64,000 nt of DNA from Patagioenas fasciata (lineage: Eukaryota; Chordata; Aves; Columbiformes; Columbidae). Of the stretch, positions 23,867 to 38,706 are shown piece by piece; within the stretch, counting starts at the first letter, position 1; each line of letters opens with the position of its first letter. The DNA is taken from the NCBI RefSeq assembly GCF_037038585.1, contig NC_092524.1, forward strand, positions 46,523,001 through 46,587,000, read 5' to 3'. The notes under the pieces were generated by a model, which was given only the letters and a program-made list of their open reading frames with translations, was not told the origin of the DNA and searched no databases. The position numbers were made by a program, and so were the translations under genes.

Positions 23867-26800
23867 TAATTTAGGATGAACACCCTGAGGACAAGGTTTA
23901 CCATGTAAGACTAGAGGCTTTCTAGGTGGATACTGGCTTCTCTGAAGGGGACTAGTAGGACTAACCTACTCATGTGTCTGCAGGCTACCTTAAGAGAGGA
24001 CTGTTCTGGAGAATAAGACAAAGTTTGCCTAAGATGCAGTGCCTTTCCACCATCCTCTGTTGCTATTGCTGACAGTTTTTTTAATTATCTTTGTAACATC
24101 TACTCTTATCAGCTGCTGCATCTTGTTCTGAGGTCACAGATGTATATGTGGCCATGGGAAAGATACTCTATTTTCATTTAAGTCAGGGCAGCAATAAACT
24201 AATGGAGAACAAAACCTGACGGAGCCTAGATTTGCTGTCCAGTATGGTTAGCTTGCTCCCATAACATGAAAACTTGTCTGCAGGGATTATGAAGTCTTGC
24301 TGGTGTCCCAGAGGAGAAGGCCAGCCAGTAGTAACAAGGATGTGTGCCTTCGTATTTTCTGAGAGTCTTTCCTTTTTATTGCACCAGCACTGGAATGCTA
24401 ATATCTGTGCTTGATAGGCTGTCTTAGTGCTCCTTACCAGGCTCCTGTTATAAAGAGAAAAGGAATATGCATATCCTTTCTCATCCTGCATCAAAGCTAA
24501 AATACATCTCAATATTCAGTTGGCATTAGAAGCCAGGGTGGTGCTCTTCAGAACAACCTGAGAACTAGTACCTGTTTCTATTAAAGTCTTTGGGCTAATT
24601 GTCCTGCACTCTTCCTAACCATGGAATTGGCATTGCCCAGTTTTTCCTGGCTAGAATTTGCTCTCTGTATATGTTAGACAATTAAAGCATCCTCTCCTGT
24701 ACTCTTGAATTCCTTCTGCTGAAGCACCAGCCCAGTGCTGGCAACACAGGAGATTTGTTTGTGAAATTTAAAGCCCAGAAAAGAAACCCGTATCACCCAT
24801 CTCATTAATTCTGGCCTCAGAAGGGCATGTTCATCACGAGGAGTCAAGACTATTCAGATTAGCTCAATTTTCTCTTGATAGTACTAGAGATGATATTGAA
24901 GGAAAAATCCACTGGGTTTATTTGTCAGTGATGGATGATTCAGGACTATGCCCAGAGCACTTTTCCATTTATCAGGCAAAGAGACCTCCCACTGATGGGT
25001 ATCGTTTTGGAGACTGGTTACCCAATAGAATCTTTCCTGATAATTGATCTAAACTACCCTGCTTCCCCCAGCCAGTCCTTACAGTCATTTCGCTGGAACT
25101 AATTCCACCTCCATACAGTGCCCTAAATCATTGATTTCCAAGGTCTGCTGTACTGAGTGGTGGCTGGTCACATGCCACAGGCGCCTTCTTGCTCCTGGCT
25201 GCTAAATTTCATTAAAATAACTAAACTGATGTGACTCTTCCACATGAGCAACTGTTGTTGCTTCAGGGATGTTATGCAATGGTGCCTGGCAAGGAGATCT
25301 TCCTTAGCATCAAGTGATCCCTGCTTTGAAACCCCTCTTGTTGGGATAATTCCTGCACCCTTTCTTCAGGCTTATGCTCTTAAGCATCACAGTTGCACTG
25401 TATAGTATTTTCCCATTTCTAAATGCTTGTGAAGGGTAACAAAATGGTTAACTGAGTGTTGAGAAATCTGAACTGATTGGTAAGCTGCTTGTAACTTATA
25501 ATACTATATGCTTACAATCTTCTGTTAATCATATCGTCTTTTCCAAACCAATTTTTAATGGAACTTCATATTATAAAGTGTGATCCAAAACTTGTTGCAG
25601 TATATCCCTCCCTTACTCATGCCTGGCCAAGCTGAAATACTTGGCTTCTTGAATAATTTGTCCGAAGTTGGCCCCTTCATCCCCCTGATGGCTCATGTAA
25701 CCCTGCTCTGAACTCCCTTTGGGCTCTGCTGAGTGTTACAATCTGAACTGTTCTGGATTTGGTCCCTTTTGTCTCACTGCACTGAAGATAGTGTGTGGCT
25801 GCCGGAATGCTAGCAAACAGCCCCATTTGGGCTGTCGATGTGAACATACCTGCTGAAGTCCTGCCCTCCAGCCATTTGCCTGCTCTGAGACTTGTTTTGC
25901 ATCCCCTGGCAAACTACTCATCTGGATCTGAATTTTTGCCAGTTGAATCACTCATTTGGCTGCTCCTTCCAAGGCTGCCTGGGACATTTAGCCAAAGACT
26001 GTAAGGCTGATCAATGGTATAATAAAGGGTGTATCCTAATATTTCAGTTAATTTGCAGAGGCAGAATAGGCAGGAGGAGTACAAACATGGCTGTGAGCCA
26101 AGATTTTGCTGGGTTCTCTTCCTGGCTTTGCCACAGATTTGCTTTGAGACTCTGGGGAGGTCCCTCCTCTAGTTTGCTTTAGTCCCTTTCTGAAAGGAGG
26201 GCTAGAGCTCTGTGCAGGAGAACTGTGGGGATTCCCTAAACTCAGATCCACAGGGGAATTTAGATGCCTTATCTTCATAGCAAAATCCACAGCCTTTGTT
26301 AGGTGCCTGTGTAGTATGTGGACAATCTCAGGGTAGGCCTGTGGATCTGTTAAGGTGGTAAAAGAGAGGCCAGGGATTGCAGTGTGTCTGAAACCCTGTC
26401 CTTCTGTGAAGTTCTGGCACCGCTCTGAGGGCTCTGGGAGCGCATGTTCTTGCACTAGCAGTAAGTGATCCTGATCCCCCCATCTTGTGTTTTGTAGCCT
26501 TCAGCGGCAGAGCAGGGCTTTTCCTTGCCTTCAGGCACCTTCAGGGATGGAGGTGTTCATTTTGATGTTGAGGCCACATGCTTTATACATTAACTTAAAG
26601 ATTAAACCCACCATCTCCTTTCCAAGCTGGAAGATAATTATTTTATTGTCCTCTTCCTCCTCCTGTAAGATATATCAAGTAATGTTTCCCACTCCCCTAG
26701 AGCATATTATATGTAATGACAAAGCTAGGAGTGGTTCTGGGTTTGAGAAGGCCCTTCGTCCTTTTTCCTGAGGCTGCTCTGCTTTGCAAAAGGGAACTGA

Positions 26801-29800
26801 AAGAATTTTCGGCCCACAGGGAAGGACTTTCTAACTGAAGACAACAACATTTGAGTGGGAAGACATCTGTTCCAGTCCTAATGAGTCCATCTGGGACCTT
26901 TCTCTCTAGTTTTCCTTTGGTAGACATGCCATAGGTAGTCTCAGGGTCCTTCATGGACTAAAGCGGGGAGAGCACCTGATTTCTGACTCTTAACTAGGTG
27001 GATGCTGACCTCTGTAGCTCTGTATCACTCAAAGTTTGCGTGACGACATGCTTTTAGGCAACTACTGGAAAGAGGATTTCCTGATCTGACCTTTCCAGAG
27101 AGGGCAAGTCAGCCCTTCTGTAGTTCTAGTTCCTAGTGCTTTTAAAACAATTCGGGTGGAAAAGTATGCTGTTGTTTTTTAGGTTAAGACGACATGTCAA
27201 GAACAGTTGTTTTCAATGAGTGTTTGTTGGACAAAAAGCTATCAAAAAAGTGTAAGTATCTCAAATGTGAAGCCCATTGTGGACTTAACATTGCAAAGTG
27301 CCCCAGTTTGGTGGGGTTGTCTCAGTGAATGTATTGGCATCCTAAAATACAATGCAAGTGATACAGAAATCTCCCAGTGAGAAGCAACCTGCACTTTACC
27401 TGGTGAGGTACCAGCTTGGTTACCAGAAGTACCTAAAGCTAGACTTTTTCCGGACTCAAGCTGACTCACATGGATCCTGCTCGCAGGTGTGTCTGCACCT
27501 GTGGTGTAGACATGGCCTGGGGCTTTACATGATCAGGGCCTTTAATCAGCAGTATTTTCCTAACCCAGTTCTTACCCTCACTCAGTGGTTGGCACAGAGC
27601 TCCAAACTCTGATTGCATTGTCTGGTCTGGTCTGGATTTGCACAGCAGCCACCCCCCAGCTGCTCTTCCCCACATCCCCTGAAGCTGAGGAGCCCAGCAC
27701 TGGCTTACGGGAGGACCCTGTTTGTATAAAAATAGTCACAGTGGTTTAGGCACTGTCCAGCCACTCTAGTTCAGAGAGTTCGTGACCTAAAAGGTAATGT
27801 ATAATTGTAATGCAGTCCTTTATTGCCCTTATTGTATCTATGACTTGAATTGCAGTAAGATGTAGGGAATGTTGGTGTGTGACAGGGACAAAAAGTTCCT
27901 ATCCCAAAGACTTTACAGTCTGACTGCATTGTTTTTCTCTAGCATCGTCTTCTCCCATGTGATGTACAGCTTGTGGAAGAGCCCTCACCAGGGGCTAGCT
28001 GCATTTTATACACGTCACGTTGCCAGGGTTTTGCCTACTTAGGCGTGCAATTGAGAGTGGGATGGACTGGCAGTAGATAGCTCTTGAAGTGACTGGCATC
28101 TCGGAGAACCTGGGAGGGTTCTCAGGCAGAATTTCCTGTAGCTGTTGCACACTGAATGCCCTCCCATCTGCGTGCTTGTCCTTAGCTGAGCTGAATTTGT
28201 CCCTCCATGTTCCAGAGTTTCTGTCGTCTGTTTGGATTCTTGCATTGTGCTAATAAACACCCTCCACTGAAGGAAACCAACATCCAAGGAAGCACTGGCT
28301 TTTTTTACCTGCTTCCATTTTACAGGGATTGCTTCTTTTTTCCCAGTGGTCGTCTTGTTACTCGTAGAAGTGCTGGACTCCCAGCCTGTTCCTGGGGACC
28401 GCTCAGCTGGAAGTTGGCCAGATTCTCCAGGAGGAATCTCAAAAATGCAGCTGAACTTCTGTTCCCTAATTAGGCCAACTTCCCCAGTGTGAGCCCCAGC
28501 ACTGCATGGCCTGGCGCTCCCCAAGGCCTTGCACTGCCTCTCTCCCGTGCACCCCGAGTGGCTGGCCAGCAGGGCAGTTATTTTCAGCTTTGAGCTTATC
28601 TCCTAGCCTTGTGATGACATCCACTGAAATAGCATTTCTAGTCAGCCATGTTTCCCGGCCCTTCTAGTAGTATCCTCCCTGCTTGGCTACCTTGATGTGG
28701 ATTAGGGATAATCCCATCAAAAATAATTTTATCGAAAGCTTTTCCACATATTTTCCACGTATTTCATGCTTTGAGTGCTGCTGGAGCTGCCTGAAGGCAA
28801 CAGAAGAACAGTAGGAGTGGTAGGGAGGGCTGTGAGCATGTCTGACAGTGTGTAGCACAAGGTAGTAGCAAACTGTTTGAGAGGTGTTCATGCCTCGGCG
28901 GACTGGAAGGGCGCTTCCCTGTAGCTGTGGGTTGTGAGAGGATTCTACCAGGTAACCCCTTGCTCAGAGAATCAGATTGGTTTGTGCTGCTTCAGTGTTT
29001 TCATGCAAGGGAGCACAGTCACTCTTGAAACAGGTTAAGGTGCCAAATTCTAGCAGCTGCACATGTAAGCTGACTGGGTAGCTGACCATTGTTTTAGGGA
29101 GGAAATTTTTGCTAGCTATTTAACAATATGAGCTGTTCCTTTATCTGCTGTCATATATGACAGAGAGTATTTGAAGGCCCTAAGAACTTTTTCTGTCTAA
29201 ATAGCACTTTCCCTAGTAAAGGAAGGTCAGTGACCATGGGGAAGGACAGTTTGTGGGTGAAATGGAAATCCAGTATTTTGTGCTAGGCATTTAAGACATG
29301 CAGAAGTCCTTGGAGGGTATTCATTAAAATCAGATGCACTGCTTGAACCATCTGTGGACATGATAAAGTAGGCTACCAGGGATGGGTTGTTCTTTGCAAA
29401 AAGCTGAAGTTTGCATAGATCTGGGAGTTGAGCCCTTTTTGATATCATATATGCTCTGAGATTGGAAGTGTTACGTGGCTGCTTGGAAGCAGTGGGGCTA
29501 TTTGACTTACAGCTCCTTAATTGGCAGCAGTCAAAACTAATTCATCAGGCATGTTTGTGGAGATTTGCTTTTCCTCAGTCAGGGGAGCCTCAGGCAACTT
29601 GTTGGAAAGAGGAATCTTGAGACTGGCCGTACTTCTTTCTTTCCGCTCCTTGGTCAATATTGGAAAAAAACAAGGCACCTACATACTGTATAAAATCCCA
29701 CAGTGTTTGTATATTGGGCAGAACATAAATCCCACATATTTTAGGAGATGTATTACCTGACAGAAAAATTATGTGTCCTCTGTTGCATGCTGTCAATGTC

Positions 29801-32800
29801 ATTTGAATCCCTGCTTCCCTGCACAGGCTGCTTGCTGTTCCAAAGGAGTTGTCATGTTGATTAAGGTAAATTAATCCATATTTCCAAACTTGCCTGAACA
29901 TCTGAGGGACCCAACATGTGCATAATCTGTGTTGTGGTAGGTCCTAACAGAGGCTTTGCTGGACCCTCAGGATCCAGAGACACACAGGGTAGTTGCTTCC
30001 ATGGGCGAAGCAATATCCAAGTAGCACCTTCAAAACTGCAGGCATGATCTGACAAGTAGCCTGGAAATTTCTGCCTTAATGGGGAAGCCAAATTGGAATT
30101 CTGCATCCATCTGATAAGGGCGTGACTACAGATAAAGAAGGTAGGGTTTCTACTTTAATGCAGGAGAGATGGAATTCAGGCCAGTCATTTTTCAAAGGGA
30201 GAGAGAAAATACTGATTATGGTGGTATTATGAAAGTGTTGGCTAGGAAGGTGGCCTGAGAAACGGTGGAAAAGTGCCGTGACAAAATGGTAAACTGAATT
30301 TTTGAGAAAAATAAAATGGAAAGCCCAGACCATGGCAATATTTTTTGAAAAAGTGGATGATCTGCAGGAACTAAGGTAGAAGAAATATTCGGGAGATAAG
30401 TAACTGACAAAACAACTGGAAAAGCAAACCACAGCAAGCAAGTGGTTAGTTAATGCTGTGAAAGAGACTGAGCAGCAAGAGCTGAGAGAACACTCTTGTC
30501 AGGAGCTGGTGGAATCTCGGTGTGTTCAACAGCAAACTGTTCGGGTGTATAGCTTAGCTTTGTATTTAGGAACATACATAACAATCTTGCCCAACGTGGT
30601 TGTGATAATTTAAAGCCCCAGTCTTTTTCACCAAAAAGCTATGTCCAGGAGCACATTTTCTCCATTACAGAAGAACAATGTCCTCTGTTTCTGCTCTTCT
30701 CCCTCTGGGGCTTTTGTTCGTCCCACTTTGTGGCTCAAGCTCTTGCTTGCAGCTGCAACATCCCTACCTGTCACTGTATTATGGCAATGCATGACATTGC
30801 ATTCTCAATTGTAAATTATGCTGAGGTTTTGGAAATGTGAAAGTATATGAAGGTAAGTTTATTTACTTGACAAAAGTGCATGTGGCATGTGACCTTATTA
30901 CAGCACTTTCCAAGCAACTAACAAAGAAAAGCTATTTATCCTCAGGTGACAGTTAACATTGCCTTTCCTGTTGCCAGTGCTCCTGTGGGCACGTCAAAAA
31001 GAATTACCTGGTTTATTGCAAGAGGAATAAAAGACCTGTAGGTATATGTGAGGTGTTTGTCAGGGCCTGACAGACATTCAGGGTTGTCTGGTGTGTATGA
31101 TCAATGGGAATACATTATAACATTGGCAAGACATTGGAAGCAAACCCCTAGATGCCACAGAGTCATGCCCTTTGCAAAGACTGGGGAAGTCATTCTCGTC
31201 ACCCCGTGATCTGGAGTGCCCCACTTGAGATATCTTTGATCTGAAGACTAGTTTTGATGATGGGAATTAAATTGCAGTGCATCGGAATGGCCTGGAGATA
31301 CTGCATTTTCCTTTGGCCTTATGGCCCATGTTCTTTGGTGACATTTGTGTAACTGTGCACCTTTGTGAGGAATTGTGCAGCTGGGTGTTGGGAACATGGC
31401 CTTCTGGCTATCAGAGGGAGGGGAGAAGGGAAAAAGGAAGGATCCGTGTGGGAGGGTGTGTGTTTCTGAGGTAGGGGTGTGTACAATGGGAATAGGGATG
31501 TTTATGTGGGCATGCACGCCCATATGTGGTGTGTTTTTCCCCTTTTTCCTGGACTCTGGGTGTGTCCAGACCAACTGAATTCAAAATGCTCCTTTTTTGG
31601 CACTGTAGTCTCTTCTCTGGTTTGGCATCTTAAGAATCTGGGGGAATCGTTTAAAGATCAGAAAACTCCATTCACTTGGGCCCCTGAAGGCTTCACATTA
31701 TGTGACATGGTCATTCCAGTCGACTGAGCTCTGTCCCCTGCGGATGAGCCCATATAAGGAGGCTGTTTCCTGCATTTCACGCTCCCTGCCTGTCCCTCTG
31801 CCCTCCTGTGCTCCCTTTGCTGAAGAAAGCTGGTATTTTGGGACTGCAGCTCCTGCCTCATTCCTGGTCCCTGTTTATTTTTGGAGGATGACTATTTTTG
31901 CTCCTATCAAGGAGCTATGCAGGGTCATGCCCCCTCCCTGCAGCAGGCAGTGGCTGCCCCTGGCAGGGTCTCTTCATTTCCCACACTCACAAACAATGCT
32001 TCTGCTTCAAGAAACAAACACGGGAGACCCTTACCATCAGGGGTTAGCTCAACCCTGTCCTCATCTGTGGCAAGAAGTAGTTTGGCTTTGGCTCAGGGTT
32101 GACCCCACCACACATGCAAGGTCTCGTCTATCAGGTCAAAAATCCTCAGGAGTCACCCAGCTCATTCAATTTCTTATTAAAAACTGTGGGAGCCACCTGT
32201 CCTCCCACCATTGCTTCAGCTTAGAATCCTTTGCCAGCTACCATTTTTCCCTGCTTTGGGACATCTTCTACCCAGTCATCCTTTCTCATGATGGTCCTTT
32301 CACAGGTCCCTGTAACACATCTTCCCTCACTGGGCACCATCAGTTAGGAGCTATGTAAACTGAAATTAATCAGCTGGGTTCACCTTGCCCCTCTGCTTTA
32401 ACCACTGCTCCTCATGCAAAACACTGAAGCCACTGCTGTACAAGGTGCTTCAGGCAGGGGGAACCAAGCCCAAAACTGCCAAAGGCAGCGGGCAGCCCCC
32501 ACATGATGGGAATTCATAGCCCTGCACTTTGAAAATTCCCCTGGTAAGCCCCAAGCTGAATTCCTGTTTTCTCTTGCCACAGGGCAGTGCCACACAAGAC
32601 AATGCAAGAAAACAGTAGGGAGTGTCTTTAAGCTCCAGATGAACTTCCCCTTTAGCATTTCAGTGGTGGCAGTGGTGGGATTACTCTCAACTAACTTTAG
32701 AGGTGTTTGGTATGTCTGGCTGTATCTGAACTTGGCGTCTAGCTTCATGTTCTAGGCAGTGGACAAAAGCAGACACTTTTTAGGAACAATGTGTCATCTA

Positions 32801-33193
32801 AAACAGGATGTCTAAAACATGCTGAGTTGTACCCTAGGAAACATGTAACATGTGATACCTCCCACTGAAATGTGGGCGGCAGTAATGAATGAGTTCCTGC
32901 TGAACCACATTTTGCCAGGAGAGCGCATCAGCTGTGGGTTCATCTGCTGCTGTGTTGTGTGACCTGAAACTTGTCAAGGTACCAATTAGAGTGATACATC
33001 TTTTGCTTACAGAGGCACTTAAAAACCTGTCCTGCAATATTTTTCTTCTTTTTATTTTATGAATAAACAGCATTTTAAATACTATCTCTCCATCTGTTAT
33101 TTGGTAAAGTGTTACATTACTTTGTATGGACCTGGTGTCTCAATTGCCTTGACTGGAACTGGCTGTAACTTGTCTCTTCTCTTCATATTAAAG

Positions 33194-33261
33194 GGTCCAC
33201 CACCTAAACCCCCACGCCGGCAAGGAGGCTGGGCAGATGGTTCTGTACTGGCACCTACCAA
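33194..33261 (+). CDS. IFT43: IFT43 exon 3
   Basis: This 68-nt exon encodes residues 48-69 and two bases of Lys70: GPPPKPPRRQGGWADGSVLA then PT. The motif CRQGGWA/RRQGGWA is a conserved landmark of vertebrate IFT43, so the assignment is firm. The acceptor is TATTAAAG and the donor is ACCAA|GTGAGTCC. It is entered in phase 0 and left in phase 2. The proline/lysine-rich start of the exon looks disordered. Confidence 0.93.
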
Positions 33262-35445
33262 GTGAGTCCTCACTTCTTTCCTTATTAAGACATGGATTAA
33301 GTGAACATCACTAGTTGGGCTTTGCTGTTGCAGGCGTTGGAACGGTTTTTCTGGATCTTGTAGATGGCGCGTGTCTCCAATATCATTGTAACTCCTTCAA
33401 AATGTTTGAAGTATTGCTCATTTGGTTCTGCTGGTCAGTGCTCTTCTTAAACTGGCCTGGCAGAGCTCAGAAGCTCTAAGGCAGTGTATTCCTTACCTGG
33501 TACAGTAGCTGGAAGGAGTCAGAATGTAATAAGCATGTTAAGTGCAGGAACTGGGAAGGAAGGATTTGACTGCTTGCGTCCTTTCCAGGAGAGTGACACG
33601 TGACAGGGCCCCACTGACAAGAATGCAATGAACAGTTCAGGATTTAGTGATCAACCTTGACAGTAAAGGTGAAATTTGTCAATGTTTGTGTGTGTATAGG
33701 GTTATGGTATAATGGAGATGGATGGATATGGTCAGCAAGAAGAGATGGGAGGAAAAAAGTATACAAATTGTAGTGTTGGTTGGGAAGCCTGATGCTTATG
33801 AAGGACACCTAAGGGAAAGGAAGAAATATCTGGATGTGGCAATAGAATGGGTATGAAAACTAAAGGACAGACTGGGAGGAGATATCTTCGTTTCAAGCTG
33901 TTTGTTATTTTCAAGCTGTAAAGTTATGCTGGTGTTACATTTCTTTTTCACAGAGCTGAAGTACTCAGTCATGGGGTAGTGTGAGATTTCTTGTATACAT
34001 TGAGGCCTGTAATAAGAGTGTATATATCTGAACGTATACTTTGTATGCACTCTGATTTGTGGAAAAGTTATGTACTTTCTTTCTTGGAAGCCTGAGGATG
34101 GGAGAGGATACCCAGAAACCTGCTACACAGTCAGTAGTTCTTAGGATGTGAGAAAGGTGGTTTATATTGTGGGGTAGCCCTTCTGGAAAACAGTACTTTT
34201 CTGGGAAGATTATCACTCTATCTCTGAAGAACCAATCAGCTGGAAATCTGGAGACTGGAGTAAAGCAAAGGAATAAAGATCTCAGCCTGAATTCTTTCTG
34301 TTCCTCTCAAGTTTTAACTCTGATAATGGTATTATTTTCCATAGGCTGGCTGCAGCTAGAAGTTGCCATTGCAAAAGTGTACCTAGCTAAGGGTTATAAA
34401 AAAATGACACCGATGATTTTGCATCTTAGTAGATCCAAGCAGAAGCTTTATGGAAATGTGATAAGAGAATAAGAGAACAAGGGTGAATTGCATTGTTTAG
34501 GAAAAGATAAATTATGTAAGTGTTGGCTAGGTGAAAGACTGGATCGGAGGTAATACAGTTATTCAGGGCTGTGCCTCATGTGCCCATGGGCAGGGTACAG
34601 GTTCCTACTGTAACAGCAGTGTGCCATGCGCTACTTTAAGATGTTTTCCGTTTTTGACCCTAGCCTCATCTGATAGATTTGAAGCAGTAGCTATCAGTGG
34701 TGTTTCTCCAGCACCCCATTGCATAGTTTACAGCTATAGCAGGTGTCTGGAGTAAATGCTCCTGGGAGGTTGGACACAATTCAGCTGAAGAAGCACAACA
34801 GGAGGAGGGCTGCAGACCTTTCTGCCTGTGGAACCTGTGAAAGCCTGCACAGTGGGACGTGAGATGAAGGTATGCCCCTTGCTCAGTCATGCATATGATG
34901 TCATGTCATATCTGACAGTATTATTTTCATTTATATTGATAGCTTTTATTGAATTAATTTTATAAAGGAGAGGTTTGTTCTGACTTTCTTTAGTCACATG
35001 AGGTACAAGGATTTTGTACAACTAGTTCCCATGTCTTTTGTTTCCTTCAGCTGTGTATTTTTCCCGAGCTGGTCTCTCTCCTCTCCCTTAAAGTCTGAGA
35101 TGCTGGCCTGTAAGACTGTCTCCGTGACATATCCCAGAGTAAAGCCTTCATGTGAAAAGTCTGAGTCATCGGCTGATGTCATACCAATGTTGCTGTAGCT
35201 TTGTTGTTTCTGTTTTCTCAGGCTCTGTCTCCCCACAGCTTTCAACCCATTTGACTCAGTTTAGAAGCCCATCAAATTAACTTGCACCAGTTTCACTAAT
35301 GTAGTTAGAATAACATGCTTCTATTGATATATCTGATGTAGGTATAAGCACTTTTATGCCAGTATAACTGAGCCTACACTTGGGAATTGTACTGCTTTAA
35401 ATAATTTGGTTTTCAGAACTGACAGTGTTAAAATCTGTGATTTCT

Positions 35446-35465
35446 TTTATTTATTTATTTATTTA
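35446..35465. repeat. (TTTA)n microsatellite
   Basis: Five consecutive TTTA units followed by a related A/T-rich tail, in IFT43 intron 3. Confidence 0.9.
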
Positions 35466-38336
35466 ATTTACTTAGGAAGGATGAGCAGAGTGGCTACAGT
35501 TAGATTTTCAGTGTTGTGTAAATATATTTTGGATCAGATGGGATACTGCACCCACTTGTGAAATTATCTTGTAGCTGTTTATGTGTAATTCTTTCCCCAT
35601 TTCAGGTCTAAGCTTTTAGTTCTCTTTCTGACAGATCCAGCCAGTTACAACCGCACACTTGTTGCTTTTCCTGCAGACAAACTTAAACTCTTCTCTGCTG
35701 TATTTCTATTTAGAGTCTTATCAATGTGAAATGATCACTTGAAATTGTTCTTTTTGTTTCCATTTGGCACGTAAGAATAAAATTCAATTTGCAACCTGGT
35801 TTTCTGTTTTTCTACCTTTGCTGCTGCCTCTTAGTCCCTTACCTGCCCAGCTCTTGTCATACCTAGCTAAATTTACAAATATTCTCACCATCTTGCTGAT
35901 TCTTTCCATCAGACTACTGCTGTCTCAGACTGCTGCAAGATAGGAAGAGGAGGAGGGCTCTTGAAGTTTCCCAACCTGTAATTAGTTTTGAAATTAATTT
36001 GTACAGATGATGTGCAAGTAAATGAAGTATTTTATCATGAGTTCCCATAGCATTTACAACTGTCAGATATTTAAATTCCTGAGAACAATGAAAATGCTGT
36101 CTTTTACTGATGAGTTTTCAAAAATCACACATGGAAGGTTACTTTGGACTCCCAATACCTCTGTGGAACAGCTATCATTGCTCTGAGTCTCATTTTGTAA
36201 ATCTAGATAATGATGAAGACTGCAGGTAAGCGTCTGAGCAAACCCTCAGACTTGTCCTCTGCAATCACCAAATAAATGGTGCAAAGTAGTGACAGAAGAA
36301 TCTTTTTTCCTTACTGACATGGCCCTCTGCACCTGAATCTGTTGTATTTATTTAAATTTGTACTCAGAGAGAATAATCACTATGAGACGAGGCAGTCCCA
36401 CTGCTGCCCCAGCAGTATTCTAGTCCCAGGATTAGAGGAAAGTGGACCAGCCAAGAACCTAGGCAGCTACTTGGAGCCTACTACCCTGCTGAGTTTACAC
36501 AAATAACAGTAATTACAGCTTGCGTTGCTACAGAAGCAGCTCTCTAACCACTGGATGGAGCCCAAGTGCCATTCTGAACGCTGTGCTGATGTCTTTAATG
36601 ACATCGATGTTGACACTTGTGACAAGCAAAGCAGAGGTTTATTGTCAGGTTATCTCATGCATCAGAGGGAAGAAACACAAAGTGCCTGCCAATGGGAAAA
36701 AGGGCACTTAGTTTTGCATACTGGTGAGGATTTGACAAAGGAGAGGTGCTTCCAGGCTCCATTTAATTCCAGCTTCTGCTAGTCTCATCTCTCTGACTTT
36801 CATTATAGAATTTCTTAATTTTTTCTCCTTGTTAGTATCTTTATTTATTTGTTTCTTGGGACACTTTCAGTTTACTTGGGTCTTTGATCCCTTTGGTCTT
36901 GCAGTCTTCCTGTGATCAACCCCTTAAAATTCATACAGTTCTGCAGGCAGCAGCTGAGGTTGTTGTGGAATAAACACAGCTCATTTCAGGTGGCCCTGAA
37001 AGCAAATGCAAGTGCTGCTTTCAGTAGGAGCCCCTTCCAGTGCCTGCATGTGTACCTTCTTTCTTCTACAGGGACCGTGGCAGTTTAGCAACAGGTGCTC
37101 CAGCTACAACTGAAATTTCTACTTTCTGACTAGTAGGTCATACAGAGTTGGAATAATCAAGGCTTGTTTAGGAAAATGACCATGCTGAAGTATTTTGGAA
37201 CAGAAGTGCTGGTACAGTGTCCAGGAATGCATTTACATGAAAGCAAATATTAAGAGCCTGTAGGAATGAAGGGGATGAAGTCGGAGTGACCTTTAGAGCA
37301 AGGTAACCCAGCGTCTGTGTAGATATCATTTGGGGCTCTGGAGAGTTGGCAATGGTGAGATTGCACCCTGGAGCTGGACAAAAGTTATTTAAGAGATTAA
37401 GGGGTTTTATGATTCAAGGTCTCTAGAGGTAAGTAAAGTTAAAAACCTCCTGTTTCAAAAATATGGGCTTAAACTCTCCTGTGTTTTATCTAGATGAAAT
37501 GACCCCTGAGAGTGCCAGGTTTGTAGAACCTCCAGCCATCCCTGTCTTGCAACTGGGAGTAGTAAAGTGCTCATGAATTCCTCTATCTGATATGGTACAG
37601 GGAAGCTTGTGTTACTGCTTCTGCCCTCTGCTCCCCATCCAGCAGTGTTGAGGTAAATCTCAGGCTGGGCTTCCCTGGGACACTGCCACGGTGGGAGTGG
37701 AGCCAGGCTCCAGGCTATGGGGAAGGCGGCAGCCTCATTCTGCATCTTGTAGCCATCTGTGCATGTCCTCAGTGATGTGAAGAGCATAGGCACAAAGGAT
37801 CAAGGCTGCCAAGTGAGGGGGCACAACTTAGAAGGAGAAGAAAGAAAAGGAAGTCTGATTAAGTTTTGTCTTGAAGTGTCTGTTTTTGGGTTTGTCCCTG
37901 CATTGATCTGCAAGGGAATGAGGCAAGTAATGGCCCCTTGGGGACCTTCAGGACTTTCCTCTCAATGTCAGCCGTCATTTTCAATCACCTTCTCCCTCCC
38001 AGCCATTAATTTTGGCCCAGGATCATGGGGACTTGTCCATCTATCACTCCTAATTGACACTAAATGATCTGTCAGTTTATTGATGAACGGCAGGAGTGGA
38101 ATTGTCACAATATATTTTACTTTCTAACAACTCCTCCTGACAATTTTACCTTGTCCATCTCACTCTCCTCACATAAATCTCCATTGGCCTCTCATTCCTT
38201 CTCTTGGGCTGATCTGGTGCCAGCCGCCTCCACGCCATCAGCACGCATCAAGGACATCAAGATGGCGGTAAGCTGCAATATGCAGGCCCAGGGTGGGTTT
38301 TTTCCTGCTCTTCCGTCCCCACCTCCTCTTTCCTTT

Positions 38337-38386
38337 CCTTTTTTTTTTTTTCCTTTTTAATTTTTTTTTTCTGTTTTTTTTTTTAA
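38337..38386. repeat. T-rich low-complexity tract
   Basis: Several T runs, broken by single C, G and AA, in IFT43 intron 3. A second, similar tract lies at 38655-38706. Confidence 0.85.
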
Positions 38387-38654
38387 TACTCTGGATGTTC
38401 CAGGAATGCTAACAGGCTCTTGTCCTCATGTCCCTCTATGTCGTTGCTGGGGTGAGCTCTCCTTGGTGTTTCTGTTTAGAGTCAGTAAAGATAACTGGCA
38501 GAAAAAGGAAAGTCCCTAAAACACAGGAGAATCACCTGACAATCCCTTAGTACTATGGCTGTCATGGGGGATTTTTTTCTTTGAATCCTGCTAGACTTGT
38601 GCCCATTCCTGTGTCTTTGCAGTGCTCGGAGGAGCCTAGAAAAAGAGTTGGGCT

Positions 38655-38706
38655 TTTTTTCTTCCTTTTATCTTATTTTTCCTTTTTTTTTTTTTCTTTT
38701 TTTTGT
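38655..38706. repeat. T-rich low-complexity tract
   Basis: Interrupted T runs (CCTTTTTTTTTTTTTC-type) in IFT43 intron 3. They cause the apparent Phe/Lys-rich open frames on the two strands. Confidence 0.85.

Larger units (their letters stand above)
18042..33193 (+). other. IFT43: IFT43 intron 2
   Basis: This 15.2-kb intron runs from GTGGGT to ATTAAAG. It contains a palindromic MITE (23692-23866), a short (GAACTATT)n repeat (23612-23635) and a poly-T tract near 20366. I found no coding exon of another gene on either strand; the open frames of 60-220 codons here show no domains or signal of selection. One frame near 25,960 resembles a retroviral zinc knuckle but lacks a key cysteine (see rejected items). 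Confidence 0.75.

Noticed and set aside
25892-26182. Open frame with a CSFQGCLGHLAKDC-like stretch near 25,960 resembling a retroviral CCHC zinc knuckle
   Set aside because: The second zinc-binding cysteine position is Gln, no other gag or pol similarity was seen around it, and the frame is short. Chance similarity is more likely; a translated search of 25,500-26,500 against retroviral gag would settle it.
31702-32358. 218-codon plus-strand open frame in intron 2
   Set aside because: No recognisable domain or repeat, no splice or promoter context, ordinary intron composition; a long chance frame.
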